DNA of 64,000 nucleotides from Argyresthia goedartella (taxonomy: Eukaryota > Arthropoda > Insecta > Lepidoptera > Argyresthiidae). Location: the NCBI GenBank assembly GCA_949825045.1, contig OX463832.1, positions 22,252,552-22,316,551 of the forward strand. Direction: 5' to 3'. The notes under the pieces were generated by a model, which did no database searches, was not told the DNA's origin, and saw only the letters and a program-made list of their open reading frames with translations. Position 1 is the stretch's first letter. Each line of letters starts with the position of its first letter. Made by a program: the position numbers and the translations under genes. Positions 42,846 through 54,051 of the stretch are shown piece after piece.

Positions 42846-43400
42846 GTAGTTTATGTGACTGCTACATATTGGAGGGCATTAATACTGAGAGTGGATTTAT
42901 GAAACGAGCCGAAGCCGAAGATAACATATTTTATCTACACTCGTATCATAAATGCTCTTTATTACGTCTAAAAATGGCACGTTAAGACCAGCATAATGTA
43001 AAACTATTTGGTAAAAACTCATTTATCTACACACGTATCATAAACCCTCTTTATTGCGTACAAAAACCGCACGTTACGATCAGCATAATGTTAAACTACT
43101 TGGTAAAAACTCATTTCTTATCTGAAATATTACACATTATGACCATAATGTGTATTTTTTCTACATATTATGACATTCAAATTTCGAACGCCGACACCCG
43201 CTTTCGTGCCGGCCCTAGTTTGTCTGTGAACTTGGTACTACAGAACAAGCTAAACAACTGCAGAGCCACAATGCCGGTCAAACATGCGGTTCCTGAACAC
43301 ATCAAAGAGAGTTTATGATATGTGTGTAGATAAACTAGTGTATGTAACTGTACATAATTAGGCATTATGTAGCAGTCACATAGACTGCTATTATTTTAAT
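42846..43400. mobile_element. M2 foldback element, two overlapping partial copies
   Basis: An inverted piece (GAAACGAGCCGAAG at about 42900) is followed by TTATCTACACTCGTATCATA, a truncated arm, then a second arm starting TTTATCTACACACGTATCAT at 43021 that runs to 43400. One M2 element appears to have inserted into, or recombined with, another. Confidence 0.7.
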
Positions 43401-43437
43401 GCTATTGTATTTATTATATTATTTATTGTTAGAGGTT

Positions 43438-43535
43438 TATATGTGCGTGACTTCGCTGTTCCTGGTTTCCACGATACAGGGTATCCTAGTATGGCCAGAA
43501 GTATGTAAATGTAAATGTTTATGTTTATGTTTTAG
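43438..43535 (+). mobile_element. SINE S3 tail fragment
   Basis: TTTATATGTGCGTGACTTCG, CCACGATACAGGGTATCC and GGCCAGAAGTATG match the S3 body at 8110-8200. No tRNA-like head. Confidence 0.6.
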
Positions 43536-43547
43536 TTAGTTAGTTAC

Positions 43548-43677
43548 CTGGCCCTGCTGCTGTGCGTTGTTAGGGTCGCCGGACTCCTTGCCCCAGGAGC
43601 ACTTGACGGGTTGTCCGTTCACATCCGCGTTGTGCACCGCCACGATGGCGTGCGTGGCGCTCTCCTTCGTGGAGAAT
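43548..43677 (-). CDS. Rox8/TIAR, end of RRM3
   Basis: The acceptor GTTTACTTTCAG adds A to the AG left by the previous exon, making the Arg of KGYAFIRF, the RNP1 motif split by this intron. It continues FSTKESATHAIVAVHNADVN, GQPVKCSWGKESGD and ends NNAQQQGQ at CAG|GTAACT, phase 0. VKCxWGKE is the characteristic end of TIA-family RRM3. Confidence 0.93.
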
Positions 43678-43715
43678 CTGAAAGTAAACGTCATTCATTA
43701 ACATTTCTAACGGCA

Positions 43716-44345
43716 TTAAGATTAGCCGGCTAATGTTAGAAGACCGGCTAACTGAAGATTAGCCGGCCAATGTAAGAAGAGCGGCTTTATTTAAGATAAG
43801 CCTGCTAATGCTATTATTTTTATTTAATGTTTTGTATACTTTTTAGTCAAGGCCAGAGATGGTTAAGATCTGAGGTAAACTGAGTTTGTTGACACAGGAG
43901 TTCACCTTAATGGATTACTTCGATCTTGAATTGTGTAAACAGAAGTAAACACAAAAAACTGGTCTTGTGTTATGTCCTAGTGAGAAATGTTTAAGATGTC
44001 AGGTTTTGTATTATGTTGTAAGTCCATTTTTATGTTGTGTCACCTGTCATTGTTTTTTCTTCAAATAAATAAAATAAAAATAAAATACTTAGTTCGATTT
44101 TAAGCTTTTGTGTATTTATTATTTATTTATTTTTGTTCTGTTGTAAGCCCTAAATAAAAAATAAATGTTAAGAGTTTCGAGCCTCGCCCGCCATATTTCG
44201 TATGAACGAAGCTCTCCGGACAATAGCCAGCTAAACTACACATTGACCGGAATCCGATCGGCTAATGTGCAGTCTGGCCAGGGTAAATATTTAATTTTCG
44301 CCCTGCGGCAAGTCACCAGTCGCTTTGACCAGCAAAAACAACTCG
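43716..44345. repeat. Dispersed AGCCGGCTAATGT motifs (M3-like remnants)
   Basis: GATTAGCCGGCTAATG at 43721 and CGGCTAATGTGCAGTC near 44257 resemble the interior of the M3 foldback (15051-15830). A further CATTAGCCGGCTAAC lies at about 48419, beyond the LINE at 44377-48284, so the LINE may have inserted into an M3 relative. Confidence 0.45.
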
Positions 44346-44376
44346 CCACCTAATTTACACGTGTCGATACAATTTG

Positions 44377-47300
44377 TAATTTCTTTATTGTACTACACAA
44401 AACAGTCATACAGATAACTTATAATAGAAAAAAAACATGTACAAAGGCGAGCTTATCTCTCAAAAGAGATTTCTTCCAGCAAACCAATATGGTAGGAGAG
44501 GTGATGGTTGAGCGGGGGAAGACCTGCGCGTACAATAAAACTCTATAAATACTACGACTAATATATACTACAAACAGTATGTATTATACTGATAACCCTA
44601 ATTGCTAAAAATAGACTGCATACACAATTACTTAAATACAACGTAAAAATATGAATAAACCGTATAATAAACTAATACATACAAATATATATGTATATAT
44701 TATCTAACTGGAAAGGGAGAGATAGTGCTTCTTTAGCCGGTTTTTGAATATATTTAGAGATCGACTGTCCCTGATAGTGCAAGGAAGCTCATTCCATAGT
44801 CGTACGGCTCGGATTCTGAACCCGTGCTCGTAGGCTGCAGTGGAGCGATCTGGAGCTTTGAGCGTAGACGCCATATGAGTTCTCCGAGGCCTGCTTGAAG
44901 AAAGAAATTCGAAGCGATCACGTAGGAAGTTAGGGTAACGAGGGTTCCACAAAATATTATAAAGGAAACACAGGATATGAGAGTCCCGTCGAAGCCGAAT
45001 CGGTAGCCACTTCAGCTCCCTGCGATGCTGAGATACGTGGTCATACTTGCGCAGTCCGAAGATGAACCGAATCCCGAGATTTTGAAGTCGTTCGAGTTTG
45101 TTCAGTTGTTCTTCATTTGCGCTCACCCAGCAAACATCAGCATAATCAATGAGGGGGAGAAGAAGGGACTGAGCGAGAGTTATTTTGGTCTGGTGAGGAA
45201 GAAAGTTCTGAAGTCTCCTGAGGGAATGAAAAGTTGCGTAAACTCGCCTGCTGACCTCATTAACATGCATTGACCAGGACAATTGATTATCAAAGATGAC
45301 ACCCAGGTTTTTAGCTTTATCGCTATACATGATTACAGTACCGTTATAAGTTACAGAAGGGACAGACAATTGCTGCAACGTGTTTAAAGAGTGTCTGGTA
45401 CCTATAATCATGGCCTGGGACTTATTCGGATTAACCAGCAACCCAAATGACGATGCCCATCCACTAATACCAGCTAAGTCAGCGTTTAACGCTTCCACAG
45501 CGGAATTTACATCATCAGGAGAGAAGTGACGATAGATCTGAAGGTCATCCGCGTAGAGATGATAGGAAGAAGAGAGGACATCGGATATGGAATTTATAAA
45601 TATTGAGAATAGAAGAGGAGAGAGAATGCCACCTTGGGGGATACCAGAAGAGAGGTCACACCACTCCGTACAAGCATCCTCCGACTTGATACGCTGTTTT
45701 CGGTTCCTTAGGTAAGAGTCAAACCAGCTGGCAGAGAGGGAGGAGACGTTAAGAGATTTGAGAAGTTCAACGAGAATGTCGAAGTCAACACAGTTAAAAG
45801 CACTGCTGAAGTCCAGCAGAGCCAGCACCGAGAGCTGCCTTTGATCCATGGCGACCTGAATATCATCGGTCACTTTTAATAAAGCCGTAACAGTACTATG
45901 ACCCGTTCTAAAGCCAGACTGAAAAGGATTAAGTAGATTTTTAGAGGATAGATAATGGGAGAGCTGAGTATGGACAATGGATTCGAGGACTTTAGAAAGG
46001 ATCGGCAGGATAGAAATGGGGCGATACTCTTTAAAGGAGGTGGGATTGGATGTTTTGGGGAGAGGGATAACTAATGCTTGTTTCCAAGCAGTAGGGAAAG
46101 AACAATTGGAAATGGAGAAATTTAAAATATGTGTTATGGCCGGAAGCAGATCATCAAGGATAGTTAGAATCATTTGTTGACAGATATTATCATCTCCTAC
46201 AGCTTTGGAGCTAATTGCTAGAAATGCTTTCTTAACCGTGTCGCTTCCAACATTGCTCAGGTTGAAAGGAGTGGTGTTGGGTAATGACCTAGAGCGCAGA
46301 CTCTGAAGAGTGGCTTCCTTGATAGAAGGGTCCATTACAACTGGTGGAGCAGAGAGGAATTGATTGAGAGCGTTCAGATCAACATCACCCGAATGCATGT
46401 CCTGGGATTTGCCAATACCAAGTGTCCTGAGAAATTTCCAAACCTGAGCTGGGGTGTACCTTTCGATACACTCGAAGATGTGGCGGCGCTTGGCGTCTCG
46501 ACAGAGACGATTGCATCGATTGCGAAGGCATTTGTAGGAAAGAAAGTTGTCATCTGTCGGATCCTTTTTGTAGTTACACTTAGCGCGATTTTTCTTAACC
46601 ATTAGGCGCTTGATAGCATCGTTAAGCCAGGGCGCCGGCAGGTGTTTTACCCTGACTTTCTTAATGGGAGCATGTTTGTCGTAAAGTCCCAAGACAATTG
46701 CATTAAAGTTGTGGATTTTGTCGTCAACGTTCTCGCTCAAGATGACAGGGGACCAATCGACCAGTGAGACATCAGACCTAAGGGACTCTACATCTATGCC
46801 TTTGAAGCTTCGAATATCTATGAATTTCGTTCTGCTCTTCGGACACCTAATCTTATAGGAGAGGTAGATGAGATCGTGGAAGGAGAAAGGAGAGTTAAGT
46901 TGACCGTGAGAGGCAAACTTATCCAAGTTGGAGACGATTATGATGTCTAGAAGAGAGGGAGAACAATGCGGCTGGAAATGAGTGGCCTCAAGTGGCAAGA
47001 TGTGGAGATTGAATGAATCAACTATGGACCTGAGTTTGGCAGAACGGGAATTTTTTTTGAGGAGACAGGTGTTGAAATCCCCAAGAATGAGAGTGTCGTC
47101 GTAAATTGGGGTCAAATCATTAAGAAGGGATTCAAAGGTGTCGAAGTAGTCAACACGAAGAGAGGGGCTATAGAGGACACCAAGCAGCACCTTATTGTGA
47201 TGAAGAACAATTTCAAGGAAGAGGTATTCAGCAGACTCGGAGTACTGGCTAGGGGATACATTAATCACCTTACAAGCAATTTGCGCACGCAGGTAAACAG

Positions 47301-48284
47301 CGACACCTCCGTCTGCCTTTCCGGTTCTGTCGTTCCTATATAGCCTGAAGCCTGGAAGAGAGTACATGGATGAAGGGAGTGAAGGCTTAAGGAACGACTC
47401 AGAGACAAGGATGCCGTCCACACGTTGCTCAGAAAAAGCCTCGATGAGATCGGGGTAGCTAGTGTGAATACTTTGAGCATTGATGTGCACTATGTTCAGA
47501 TTTTTCCCTGACCCACCAAAGACAGTCTTAAGTTTGACGGAAAGCGGTTCTTCCACAGTGGAAATATCGCTTTCCGCACTAATAAATTCATCGCTAGAAG
47601 CACACGACAAGAAGCTATCATCATGGATATCCATACTATATATAGGTAAATAATATAGATATATGTATAAAAATATATACTACAATAATGTAAATGTTAA
47701 TAAAACACAAAAAAAAAAAACAAGTAAATAACTTAACGGAATGACCTAGACCCATTGCCAGACAACGATTGCTGAAGTAAGCAGAAAACCTACTTCTTTT
47801 AGTTATAAACAACACACAGGATAAAATAAATTAACAACTGGGCAGCGGACAGTGAAGGCACAGAAACAAAATAGAACATAACATGAAAAATGTTTTGGAA
47901 GTTAGGCCACGGCGAGGTAAACGCAAAAAGGACCGCGACATAGAGCCCGAAAGAAACGCAAACATTTTTGTCAACAAACACTTTAAAAATAAATAAGTAC
48001 AAAGTTTGAGGTTTGCGTTTCGATCCCACTGTTAAAAAGTACACAGACGCAGATGCGTGCACAATGAAAAGGAAAAAAAAAAAAAACTGTGACAGACCTA
48101 CCATGTCGTAATGTCTAGAGAACCGAAAATTGTACTTTAGACTCTTGGACGCAAAGTGCTACTACCTCGCAAATAAAAAGTTAACACAGCCAAATGACCA
48201 CTGCATCGCGAAAATGGAAGGCCGAGTATGACTGGCTTGCGGACAGACGAACCTAACCTTACTTCTTCTTCTTACTTCTTCTTA
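44377..48284 (-). mobile_element. CR1/Jockey-group LINE, about 3.9 kb, with probable target duplication
   Basis: The element holds an uninterrupted 976-codon ORF. It is flanked by CGATACAATTTG (44365-44376) and CGATACAAATTG (48285-48296), an apparent 12-bp target duplication with one mismatch. On the element's strand the 3' end reads AATAAAGAAATTA, a poly(A) signal and short tail. The 5' region (47635-48284) is GC-mixed with no long ORF1. It lies in the intron between the two RRM3 exons, in the same orientation as Rox8. Confidence 0.8.
44704..47634 (-). CDS. LINE endonuclease/reverse transcriptase, 976 residues, open
   Basis: Endonuclease domain first (about 45-260): NIVHINAQSI, LVSESFLKP with the catalytic Glu, LILGDFNTCLL with GDFN at 185-188, and FSFHDLIYLS carrying the His-Asp pair. 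Reverse transcriptase follows (about 520-780): EYRPISILPILSKVLES, LLDFSSAFNCVDFD with a catalytic Asp, SGIPQGGILSPLLF, and HLYADDLQIY with YADD at 694-697. The C-terminal region ends at 976 with TRDSRSLNIFKNRLKKHY-like sequence of the CR1/Jockey group. All expected catalytic residues are visible, with no stop or frameshift. The start codon 47634 is chosen as the first ATG; function as a polyprotein is inferred from the family. Confidence 0.9.
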   Translation of the reverse strand: MDIHDDSFLSCASSDEFISAESDISTVEEPLSVKLKTVFGGSGKNLNIVHINAQSIHTSYPDLIEAFSEQRVDGILVSESFLKPSLPSSMYSLPGFRLYRNDRTGKADGGVAVYLRAQIACKVINVSPSQYSESAEYLFLEIVLHHNKVLLGVLYSPSLRVDYFDTFESLLNDLTPIYDDTLILGDFNTCLLKKNSRSAKLRSIVDSFNLHILPLEATHFQPHCSPSLLDIIIVSNLDKFASHGQLNSPFSFHDLIYLSYKIRCPKSRTKFIDIRSFKGIDVESLRSDVSLVDWSPVILSENVDDKIHNFNAIVLGLYDKHAPIKKVRVKHLPAPWLNDAIKRLMVKKNRAKCNYKKDPTDDNFLSYKCLRNRCNRLCRDAKRRHIFECIERYTPAQVWKFLRTLGIGKSQDMHSGDVDLNALNQFLSAPPVVMDPSIKEATLQSLRSRSLPNTTPFNLSNVGSDTVKKAFLAISSKAVGDDNICQQMILTILDDLLPAITHILNFSISNCSFPTAWKQALVIPLPKTSNPTSFKEYRPISILPILSKVLESIVHTQLSHYLSSKNLLNPFQSGFRTGHSTVTALLKVTDDIQVAMDQRQLSVLALLDFSSAFNCVDFDILVELLKSLNVSSLSASWFDSYLRNRKQRIKSEDACTEWCDLSSGIPQGGILSPLLFSIFINSISDVLSSSYHLYADDLQIYRHFSPDDVNSAVEALNADLAGISGWASSFGLLVNPNKSQAMIIGTRHSLNTLQQLSVPSVTYNGTVIMYSDKAKNLGVIFDNQLSWSMHVNEVSRRVYATFHSLRRLQNFLPHQTKITLAQSLLLPLIDYADVCWVSANEEQLNKLERLQNLGIRFIFGLRKYDHVSQHRRELKWLPIRLRRDSHILCFLYNILWNPRYPNFLRDRFEFLSSSRPRRTHMASTLKAPDRSTAAYEHGFRIRAVRLWNELPCTIRDSRSLNIFKNRLKKHYLSLSS

Positions 48285-48430
48285 CGATACAAATTGCAGG
48301 TGACTTGATAATTTTTATCCAAAATGTCGATAAGGACAGTCACACTGCGTACTGGAGAGAGCGAGCGAGCGCAACGCCAACCACATACTATATTCTATTA
48401 AATTAACATTATTTCGGACATTAGCCGGCT

Positions 48431-48735
48431 AACTTTTAGGGCTTCGTGCCCTATGGGTGCCAAACAGGACCCTATTACTAAGCCTCCGCTGTCCGACCAT
48501 CCGTCTGGCCGACCATCTGTCTGGCCGACCATCCGTCCATTTATCCGTTCGTCCGTCCGTCCATCAGCGGGCTGTATCTCATGAACCGTTATAGGCAGAG
48601 AGCTGAAATTGTCACAGAATGTGTATTTCTGTTGCGGCTACAGCAACACGGTGAACGATTAAACTACACAACATTTTATCAATTAAAGGGGTCTCCCTTT
48701 AATTGATAAAATTAAAGGGGGAGTCCCTTACAAGA
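48431..48735 (-). repeat. GGGTTCCGTACC-family repeat, truncated and diverged
   Basis: Starts TTTTAGGGCTTCGTGCCCTA and includes CGTCCGTCCGTCCATCAG, GGCTGTATCTCATGAACCG, then an inverted pair TTAATTGATAAAATTAAAGG. The second end is missing. Confidence 0.6.
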
Positions 48736-48822
48736 GACGTGTTTTTGCACTACCCGCAATATATCAAACCATATATGATTCAAATGTGATCGAAGATTTC
48801 GCGGTTTCTCACATGTTTGTGG

Positions 48823-48900
48823 TGGCGCAGTTAATTTGATGTCGGTTTCGCAATCTCAGGGTTCTTGGTTCGAATCCACGCTCGGACATAATATTATTCT
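48823..48900 (+). mobile_element. tRNA-like SINE head fragment
   Basis: GTTTGTGGTGGCGCAGTTAA and the B-box-like TTGGTTCGAATCCACG look like a tRNA-derived head. No acceptor stem pairing is evident, so a working tRNA is not claimed. Confidence 0.45.
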
Positions 48901-49027
48901 CTTTTTGTTTATTATTTTAGAGAGTTAAGTTTTCTTGTACGATTTATTTTTGACCGTTTTTATTTTTTATTTTTAAATATTTTTGGACGGTTGGTGGGCT
49001 GATTTGGATTGAGGCCTTATGTATTTC

Positions 49028-49099
49028 CACAGCGTTGGAAGGTTTTCTGCATCAGCTCTTCGGAGAGACCGTCGGTGCGACCACCATAGTAGACCTTAA
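49028..49099 (-). pseudogene. Partial second copy of the Rox8 RRM3 exon
   Basis: On the - strand, beginning 18 bases beyond the donor of the RRM3 exon, the sequence reads [20 protein letters not shown], then QRCGNT and a stop. The true exon has [20 protein letters not shown]. Over 60 aligned bases I count 10 differences; six are synonymous third-position changes. The stretch upstream of VYYGG ends in ACATTAAG, a weak acceptor. It could be a decayed duplicated exon or an alternative exon that would truncate RRM3. Confidence 0.75.
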
Positions 49100-49116
49100 T
49101 GTAAGTCTACCAGTAC

Positions 49117-49297
49117 CTGATGAAGGCATATCCCTTGTCCTTGAAGACGCGAATCTCCTGAATAGTCCCGAAGGGCTGGAAGGTCTTCTGCATCAGCTCC
49201 TCGGAAAGCCCGTTGGTGAGACCGCCGCAGTAGACCGTGCAGTTGGTGGGGGAGCTCTGGTTGTAGACCTCGTCGAAGGTCAGCGGCTTCGAGTTTA
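49117..49297 (-). CDS. Rox8/TIAR, start of RRM3
   Basis: Acceptor TTTCTTCCAG, donor ATCAG|GTACTG. Two bases complete the codon begun by the previous exon (C+TA). It encodes [40 protein letters not shown] and [27 protein letters not shown] is RNP2, and KGYAFI begins RNP1, finished in the exon at 43548-43677. The [14 protein letters not shown] string is highly characteristic of TIA-1/TIAR/Rox8. In this family RRM3 contributes to RNA binding and nuclear export. Confidence 0.95.
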
Positions 49298-49476
49298 CTG
49301 GAAGAAAGAAAATAATGGATATAAGCCCGGATGAGGTATGCCAAGATTTGGGCCCTATCATTTTGCTCCACCATCTCGATACCTTTGAAAGGTATAGCGA
49401 CTGCGATCGCGATTTCAATTAAGTAATTAAAGTGTGTCAAATAATTGTGCTTTGAAGTTGGTAAATAAATACAGCA

Positions 49477-49795
49477 GCAAATATAATGATCACCAAAAAA
49501 TTTTTCTTACCCAAAATGGGTAAATGATCACCAAAAGTTGCAGAAAATATCAGGGCAAAATACTGCGGTAGCTTAGGTGAAGGGTAAAGGGGGTGAGCGA
49601 AGCGGAGCCCACTTTATCCTTCGTGTAAGGTTGAACATGTAAGAACAACAATAAATACTTAAAACATAAACTTAAGTACACAAAACATAAAAAGAAGTTT
49701 GGTGATCATTCATCCAAACACAATTCTGGCGCTCGTTTCGAATTTATTGGTAGTAAAATAGGTGCGTTTTGGTGAGTGCGTTTAAACATAAGCCA
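49477..49795 (+). mobile_element. M1b-type MITE
   Basis: Ends differ from M1: TAATGATCACCAAAAAA near the start and GGTGATCATTCATCC towards the end. The middle is the shared M1 core (ATCAGGGCAAAATACTGCGG, then GGGTGAGCGAAGCGGAGC). A near-twin is at 52769-53098. Confidence 0.75.
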
Positions 49796-50224
49796 ATACA
49801 TATCTTTGAAAAGAAAACTACACAGGTATATGAAAGGTTTTAGAGTGAGAATAGGCTACTGAATATACAGGGTATTGTTTTGTGGTTAGGCCTGTTACGT
49901 CTGCTGACTCAGCGGTTTTTATTGACAAGAGACTGATGCAAAAAAAAGCAGTGAAAATTACCTAAAAGTCAGCCTTTTTTCACTGCCCCAGTCGGCACTG
50001 GCCGAGAACTGACGTGATACTGGGGCCACGTCGGCTGTAGCCGACACAATATTGATGTTCAGATACACCTTATCTCGCATGAATTAAGTTGTATAGCGCA
50101 TACCATAGCAAACATGTTTGGCGTGTGAGTGAAACATTTTGTATTTGATATAGGTGTGAAAAGGTAGAATTGTGGCCTTACTTCTAACGCTTGCTACCGC
50201 GCTCGCAATATCAGGCAACGAGCG

Positions 50225-50290
50225 CGCGGCGTCATGACACAGGGTATCCTAGTGTAGGGCCAGAAGTTATGTATGTGCCTGTGTGTAAAT
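50225..50290 (+). mobile_element. SINE S3 tail fragment
   Basis: ATGACACAGGGTATCCTAGT and GGGCCAGAAGTTATGTATGT match the S3 body. Head missing. Confidence 0.55.
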
Positions 50291-50299
50291 GTTTATGTA

Positions 50300-52768
50300 A
50301 AAAAAGTTACAAGCGATACGTTAACTATCATCTCTGAATCGGACGTAACTTTATAATATAACAACCCTGCAAAATCTGCGGAGTAAAAGTTGTCACTCAG
50401 ACATACATAATACATACTTATGGGCAGTGATAGAAATAGGTATTGCTTATTAACCTAAACTTAGAACATAAAAAAATAATGTTATTCGGAATAAGTCTAT
50501 GTTTTCCTAAAGTTTGAGACTAGACATAACATAACACAAAGTCGTTACAACCACCAAACTTTCTGTTTTTTTTTTGGAGAACATTTTGAAAATTGCATGA
50601 TGATCTTAAAACTATTTGAAACGTGATGATATTAACAATCTTTTTGTATGATGCCGCACACGTTTTGAAGTAAATATCTGCTTTATCGTTCGTTCTTGAT
50701 CACGTTTCTTGAGATTTCTAAAGTGCAAATGTATAATTGAAAAAAATTGTCTTTTAAATAATAAAACAGCAATTTTTATCATTTTAGCATTCCCTATACG
50801 TATTTTAGAAGGCGATAGAGAATAATCATTTTTAAAAACGAAAGGTATTTGTCTTGTATCGCACTAAAATATCACTATATAAAAGTTTATTTCAAAATCT
50901 GCCTAAGGAAGTCTCTGTTCCTTCTCTATGCCCCTCGAAGTTTAGGTTAATAAGCCCAACCTATTCCTGTCACTGCTTATGGGGCTTTTGAAAAGCATAC
51001 AAAATGTGTGTCATACCCACACATTCTCTCTCAAACAGTGACACACACACACAAACATTTATTTCTAATATCGCAATGGTTATCGACCAAATGAAAGTAA
51101 TCAGCCAAAGGAAAAGGCCCACAATCGCCCAGACACCCGGAAGCTAAACCGACCTGCTTGTACGGACTCAGGAAATTAAATAGTTCCTTCTTTATGATAC
51201 TCACTGATGGGGTAATTTTTGGACCGGTTTTATATTTAGGGCGTCAGTCGTGCGGTGGCAGCCCTCACATTACCACAGAATTAGTAGCAGTAAGCAGCGG
51301 TACCAAAATATCACTCCGCAAACACTCTTACACTAGTGGCTCTGTGAGAACAGAAGACCTCGCTTCAATTTTAAAAATATTACGCCACAGCAAACTTCCC
51401 CTCCTTCCCCCCCTCCACTTCCCCCTTTTGGATATTTTTCGCAACATATTGTGTAGAATGAAGGCCTTAAGTGCCTCTTAAATTTGATTGAAATCCGTCG
51501 ATAAATAACGCCACAGTAAACATCCCCCTTTTCTCCCCTAGTTCCCCCCATTAAAAAATTGCGATCGATCAAACATTTCAATAAATTCAAGAAACTTGTG
51601 TGCCAATTTTCGTCTAATTCATTTGGAAAATGCGACCTGTAGGCGAAAACAGACATCCGGCCAAAAGCATTTTCTCTCGAAACTTTAAGATTCGCGCGTT
51701 CGGTCAGTTATAATATAAAGCCCATATCAATCGCACGGTATCCTCAAATCCAACGCCACCTAATTTGTTGAAATCTGTGTAGCCGTTTGGACTTAGCGTT
51801 GCGTTAACTTTGAAAAAAATCCAAAAACTGAATCGACAAAAACAACATATAACTATAAATAGCTAGTGGTTCTGTGAGAACAGAACAGAACAGTGGTTCT
51901 CGCGAACCCTTCTGCATACATGCATACTAAAAACATATTGTCACGAGTGACGGACAAAAGCCTTTATTATAATACAAGTTTATACACAAGAAGTTACAAA
52001 AAAAGGGGTCGGAGAGGGGGAGTGGGCTTTAAAATTGAAACGATGTCTATTGTTCTCTCAGAACCAGCTGTTTTAGCAAATAGTCAGGTTGGGTTTTGCA
52101 TCGCAAAATGTAGTTTTCGGTGTGGCTACTTTTCCTACTCCATGTACACATGTAACGCATTCATAACTTTGTATTTTAGAAGCTCAGCTTTCCACCAACA
52201 GACTTGCGAGGTCTACAGTTCACAAAGCCATTAGTGATAGGTAGTTATGGAAAATAAATACAATTTTGTATCTTACTTCGCATGTTTTGAATCGTAAAAC
52301 GTAGACTTTACTTTACTTATCTGTAGAATGACGTTGATTACTATCTGGATGCATCTACTTAATTAACTATGGACTAAAATCTCTACTCTTACCTTACCTA
52401 GGTGTTTATAAACCATTATTATTTTTAACAAAAAGCAAAGACATTTTAATAGGTCTTCTCCTGTGGACATGTTTTAATAGGTTTCTTTCCGGTGGAGGAA
52501 AGCAATTACGCTAAACAAATGGAATATAAATTGTACTGACAATTTTTTATTTCCATCACAGTGTTTAATCCTGGTATATTATTCAGGAAACTAAGCAAGC
52601 TGGGTGTGCTCGTTTTGAAAAAATGAAGGCTATCGTGCAAAAAGTTACTACTTACCTTACCTTACTTACTTACTATATTTCAACAAACGCACGTCCTCAA
52701 AAAACACAGAATTTAGCAAATTGCGTGTTTACCTTTATATTTTAGACTGATGTAAAGGAGAACAATTT
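50300..52768. other. Rox8 intron stretch with unclassified repeat-like sequence
   Basis: No exon or known family is recognised. Within 51330-51560 the string ACGCCACAGCAAACTTCCCC recurs as ACGCCACAGTAAACATCCCC about 120 bp later, and GTGGTTCTGTGAGAACAGAA near 51866 echoes GTGGCTCTGTGAGAACAGAA near 51336, suggesting an old dispersed element. CATACATAATACATAC and GACACACACACACA are short simple repeats. Confidence 0.4.
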
Positions 52769-53098
52769 AAATGACCACCAAAATATTTTTTTTCCGAACC
52801 CAAAATGGGTAAATGATCACCAAAAGCTGCAGAAAATATCAGGGCAAAATACTGCGGTAGTTTAGGTGAAGGATTAAGGGGGTGAGGGAAGAGAAGCCCG
52901 CTTTATCGTTCGTGTTAGGTTGAACATGTAAGAACAACAAAACATACTTAAAACATTAACTTAAATACACAAGTCATAAAAAGAAGTTTGGAGATCATTT
53001 ATCCAAACACAATTTGGCGGTGGTTTACTAATTCTGGCGATAGTTTCGAATTTATTGGCAGTAAAATAGGTGCGTTTTTGGTGATCGTTTAAACACAA
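52769..53098 (+). mobile_element. M1b-type MITE
   Basis: Contains AACCCAAAATGGGTAAATGATC, written here as AACCCAAAATGGG then TAAATGATCACC, the M1 core ATCAGGGCAAAATACTGCGG, and GCGTTTTTGGTGATCG at the right end. It aligns along its whole length with 49477-49795. Confidence 0.75.
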
Positions 53099-53210
53099 GC
53101 CGATGTAAAGATGACAGCTACTTGACAGCGCAACTTTGAAGACTATGTTCTATTTCGTAGCGACAGTAAAGTCGACGTCAAACTGCGATAAGAAAATGAA
53201 ATAAAACCGG

Positions 53211-53602
53211 TCAAGTGCGAGTCTAAATCGCGCACGAAGGGTTCCGTACCACCGTTCAATGGAAGCGATGGTGTGGAGTGAATAGTTTGGATTTTACACA
53301 GCAAAATATTGTTTACAAAGTTATTGGTGCGGTTACTTTCACACTCCATGTACGTAACCAGGTGCATCCATAAGTTTGTATGTGGTATTGAAAGAATTGT
53401 TGTATGGGAGCCCCCTTAAATATTTATTTTATCCTGTTTTTTAGTATTTGTTGTTATAGCGGCAACAGAAATACATAATCTGTGAAAATTTCAACTCTCT
53501 AGCTAGCTAGGTTCTTGAGATACAGCCTGGTGACAGACGGACCGACAGCGAAGTCTTAGTAATAGGGTTCCGTTCTTACCCGTTGGGTACGGAACCCTAA
53601 AA
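53211..53602 (+). repeat. GGGTTCCGTACC-family repeat, complete
   Basis: Nearly identical to the copy at 12339-12757 (same AAATCGCGCACGAAGGG start and ATGGAAGCGATGGTGTGG interior), with a shorter GGACGGACG run. It ends GGTACGGAACCCTAAAAA. The closeness of two copies 41 kb apart implies recent mobility. Confidence 0.8.
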
Positions 53603-53738
53603 ATACACATCGAAGTCGAAAAAATTTTGAAGTGTATGACTTCTTTAACCATGATTTGGAAATCTAAAAGTGGATGTGAAGGAGGGTTCGGTCATCAACC
53701 AAACCATGAAATATCGATCTTAGACTATGTGACTATGT

Positions 53739-53988
53739 GAATGGCCGAGTCGGCAGTGACCCTGCCTACGAAGCGAAGGGTCCCGGGTTCGATTCCCGGT
53801 CGGGGCAAATATTTGTTTGACGAGAACGGATGTTTGTACCCTAGACATGGTTGTTTATCTATCCAAGTGTAATATTTATCTACATATATAAGTACCCAAG
53901 TCTAGTACCCAAGATACAGGGAATCCTAGTTTGGGGCTAGATCAATGTGTGTCAATAGTGTCCAAGGTATTATTATTATTATTATTAT
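53739..53988 (+). mobile_element. tRNA-derived SINE S1
   Basis: ATGGCCGAGTCGGCAGTGAC head, B-box-like GGGTTCGATTCCCGGTCGGG, then GGGGCTAGATCAATGTGTG and a clear (ATT)n tail at 53968-53990. Full length. Confidence 0.85.
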
Positions 53989-54051
53989 TTAACAAACAAA
54001 GCATAGTAAGACATGTAAACCACGAAATTTGGTGCATTTATTTTAAGGGAA

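Noticed and set aside
51158..51481. 107-codon ORFs on both strands at 51158-51656
   Set aside because: Overlapping open frames on both strands in C-rich repeat-like sequence, without domain, splice context or codon bias.
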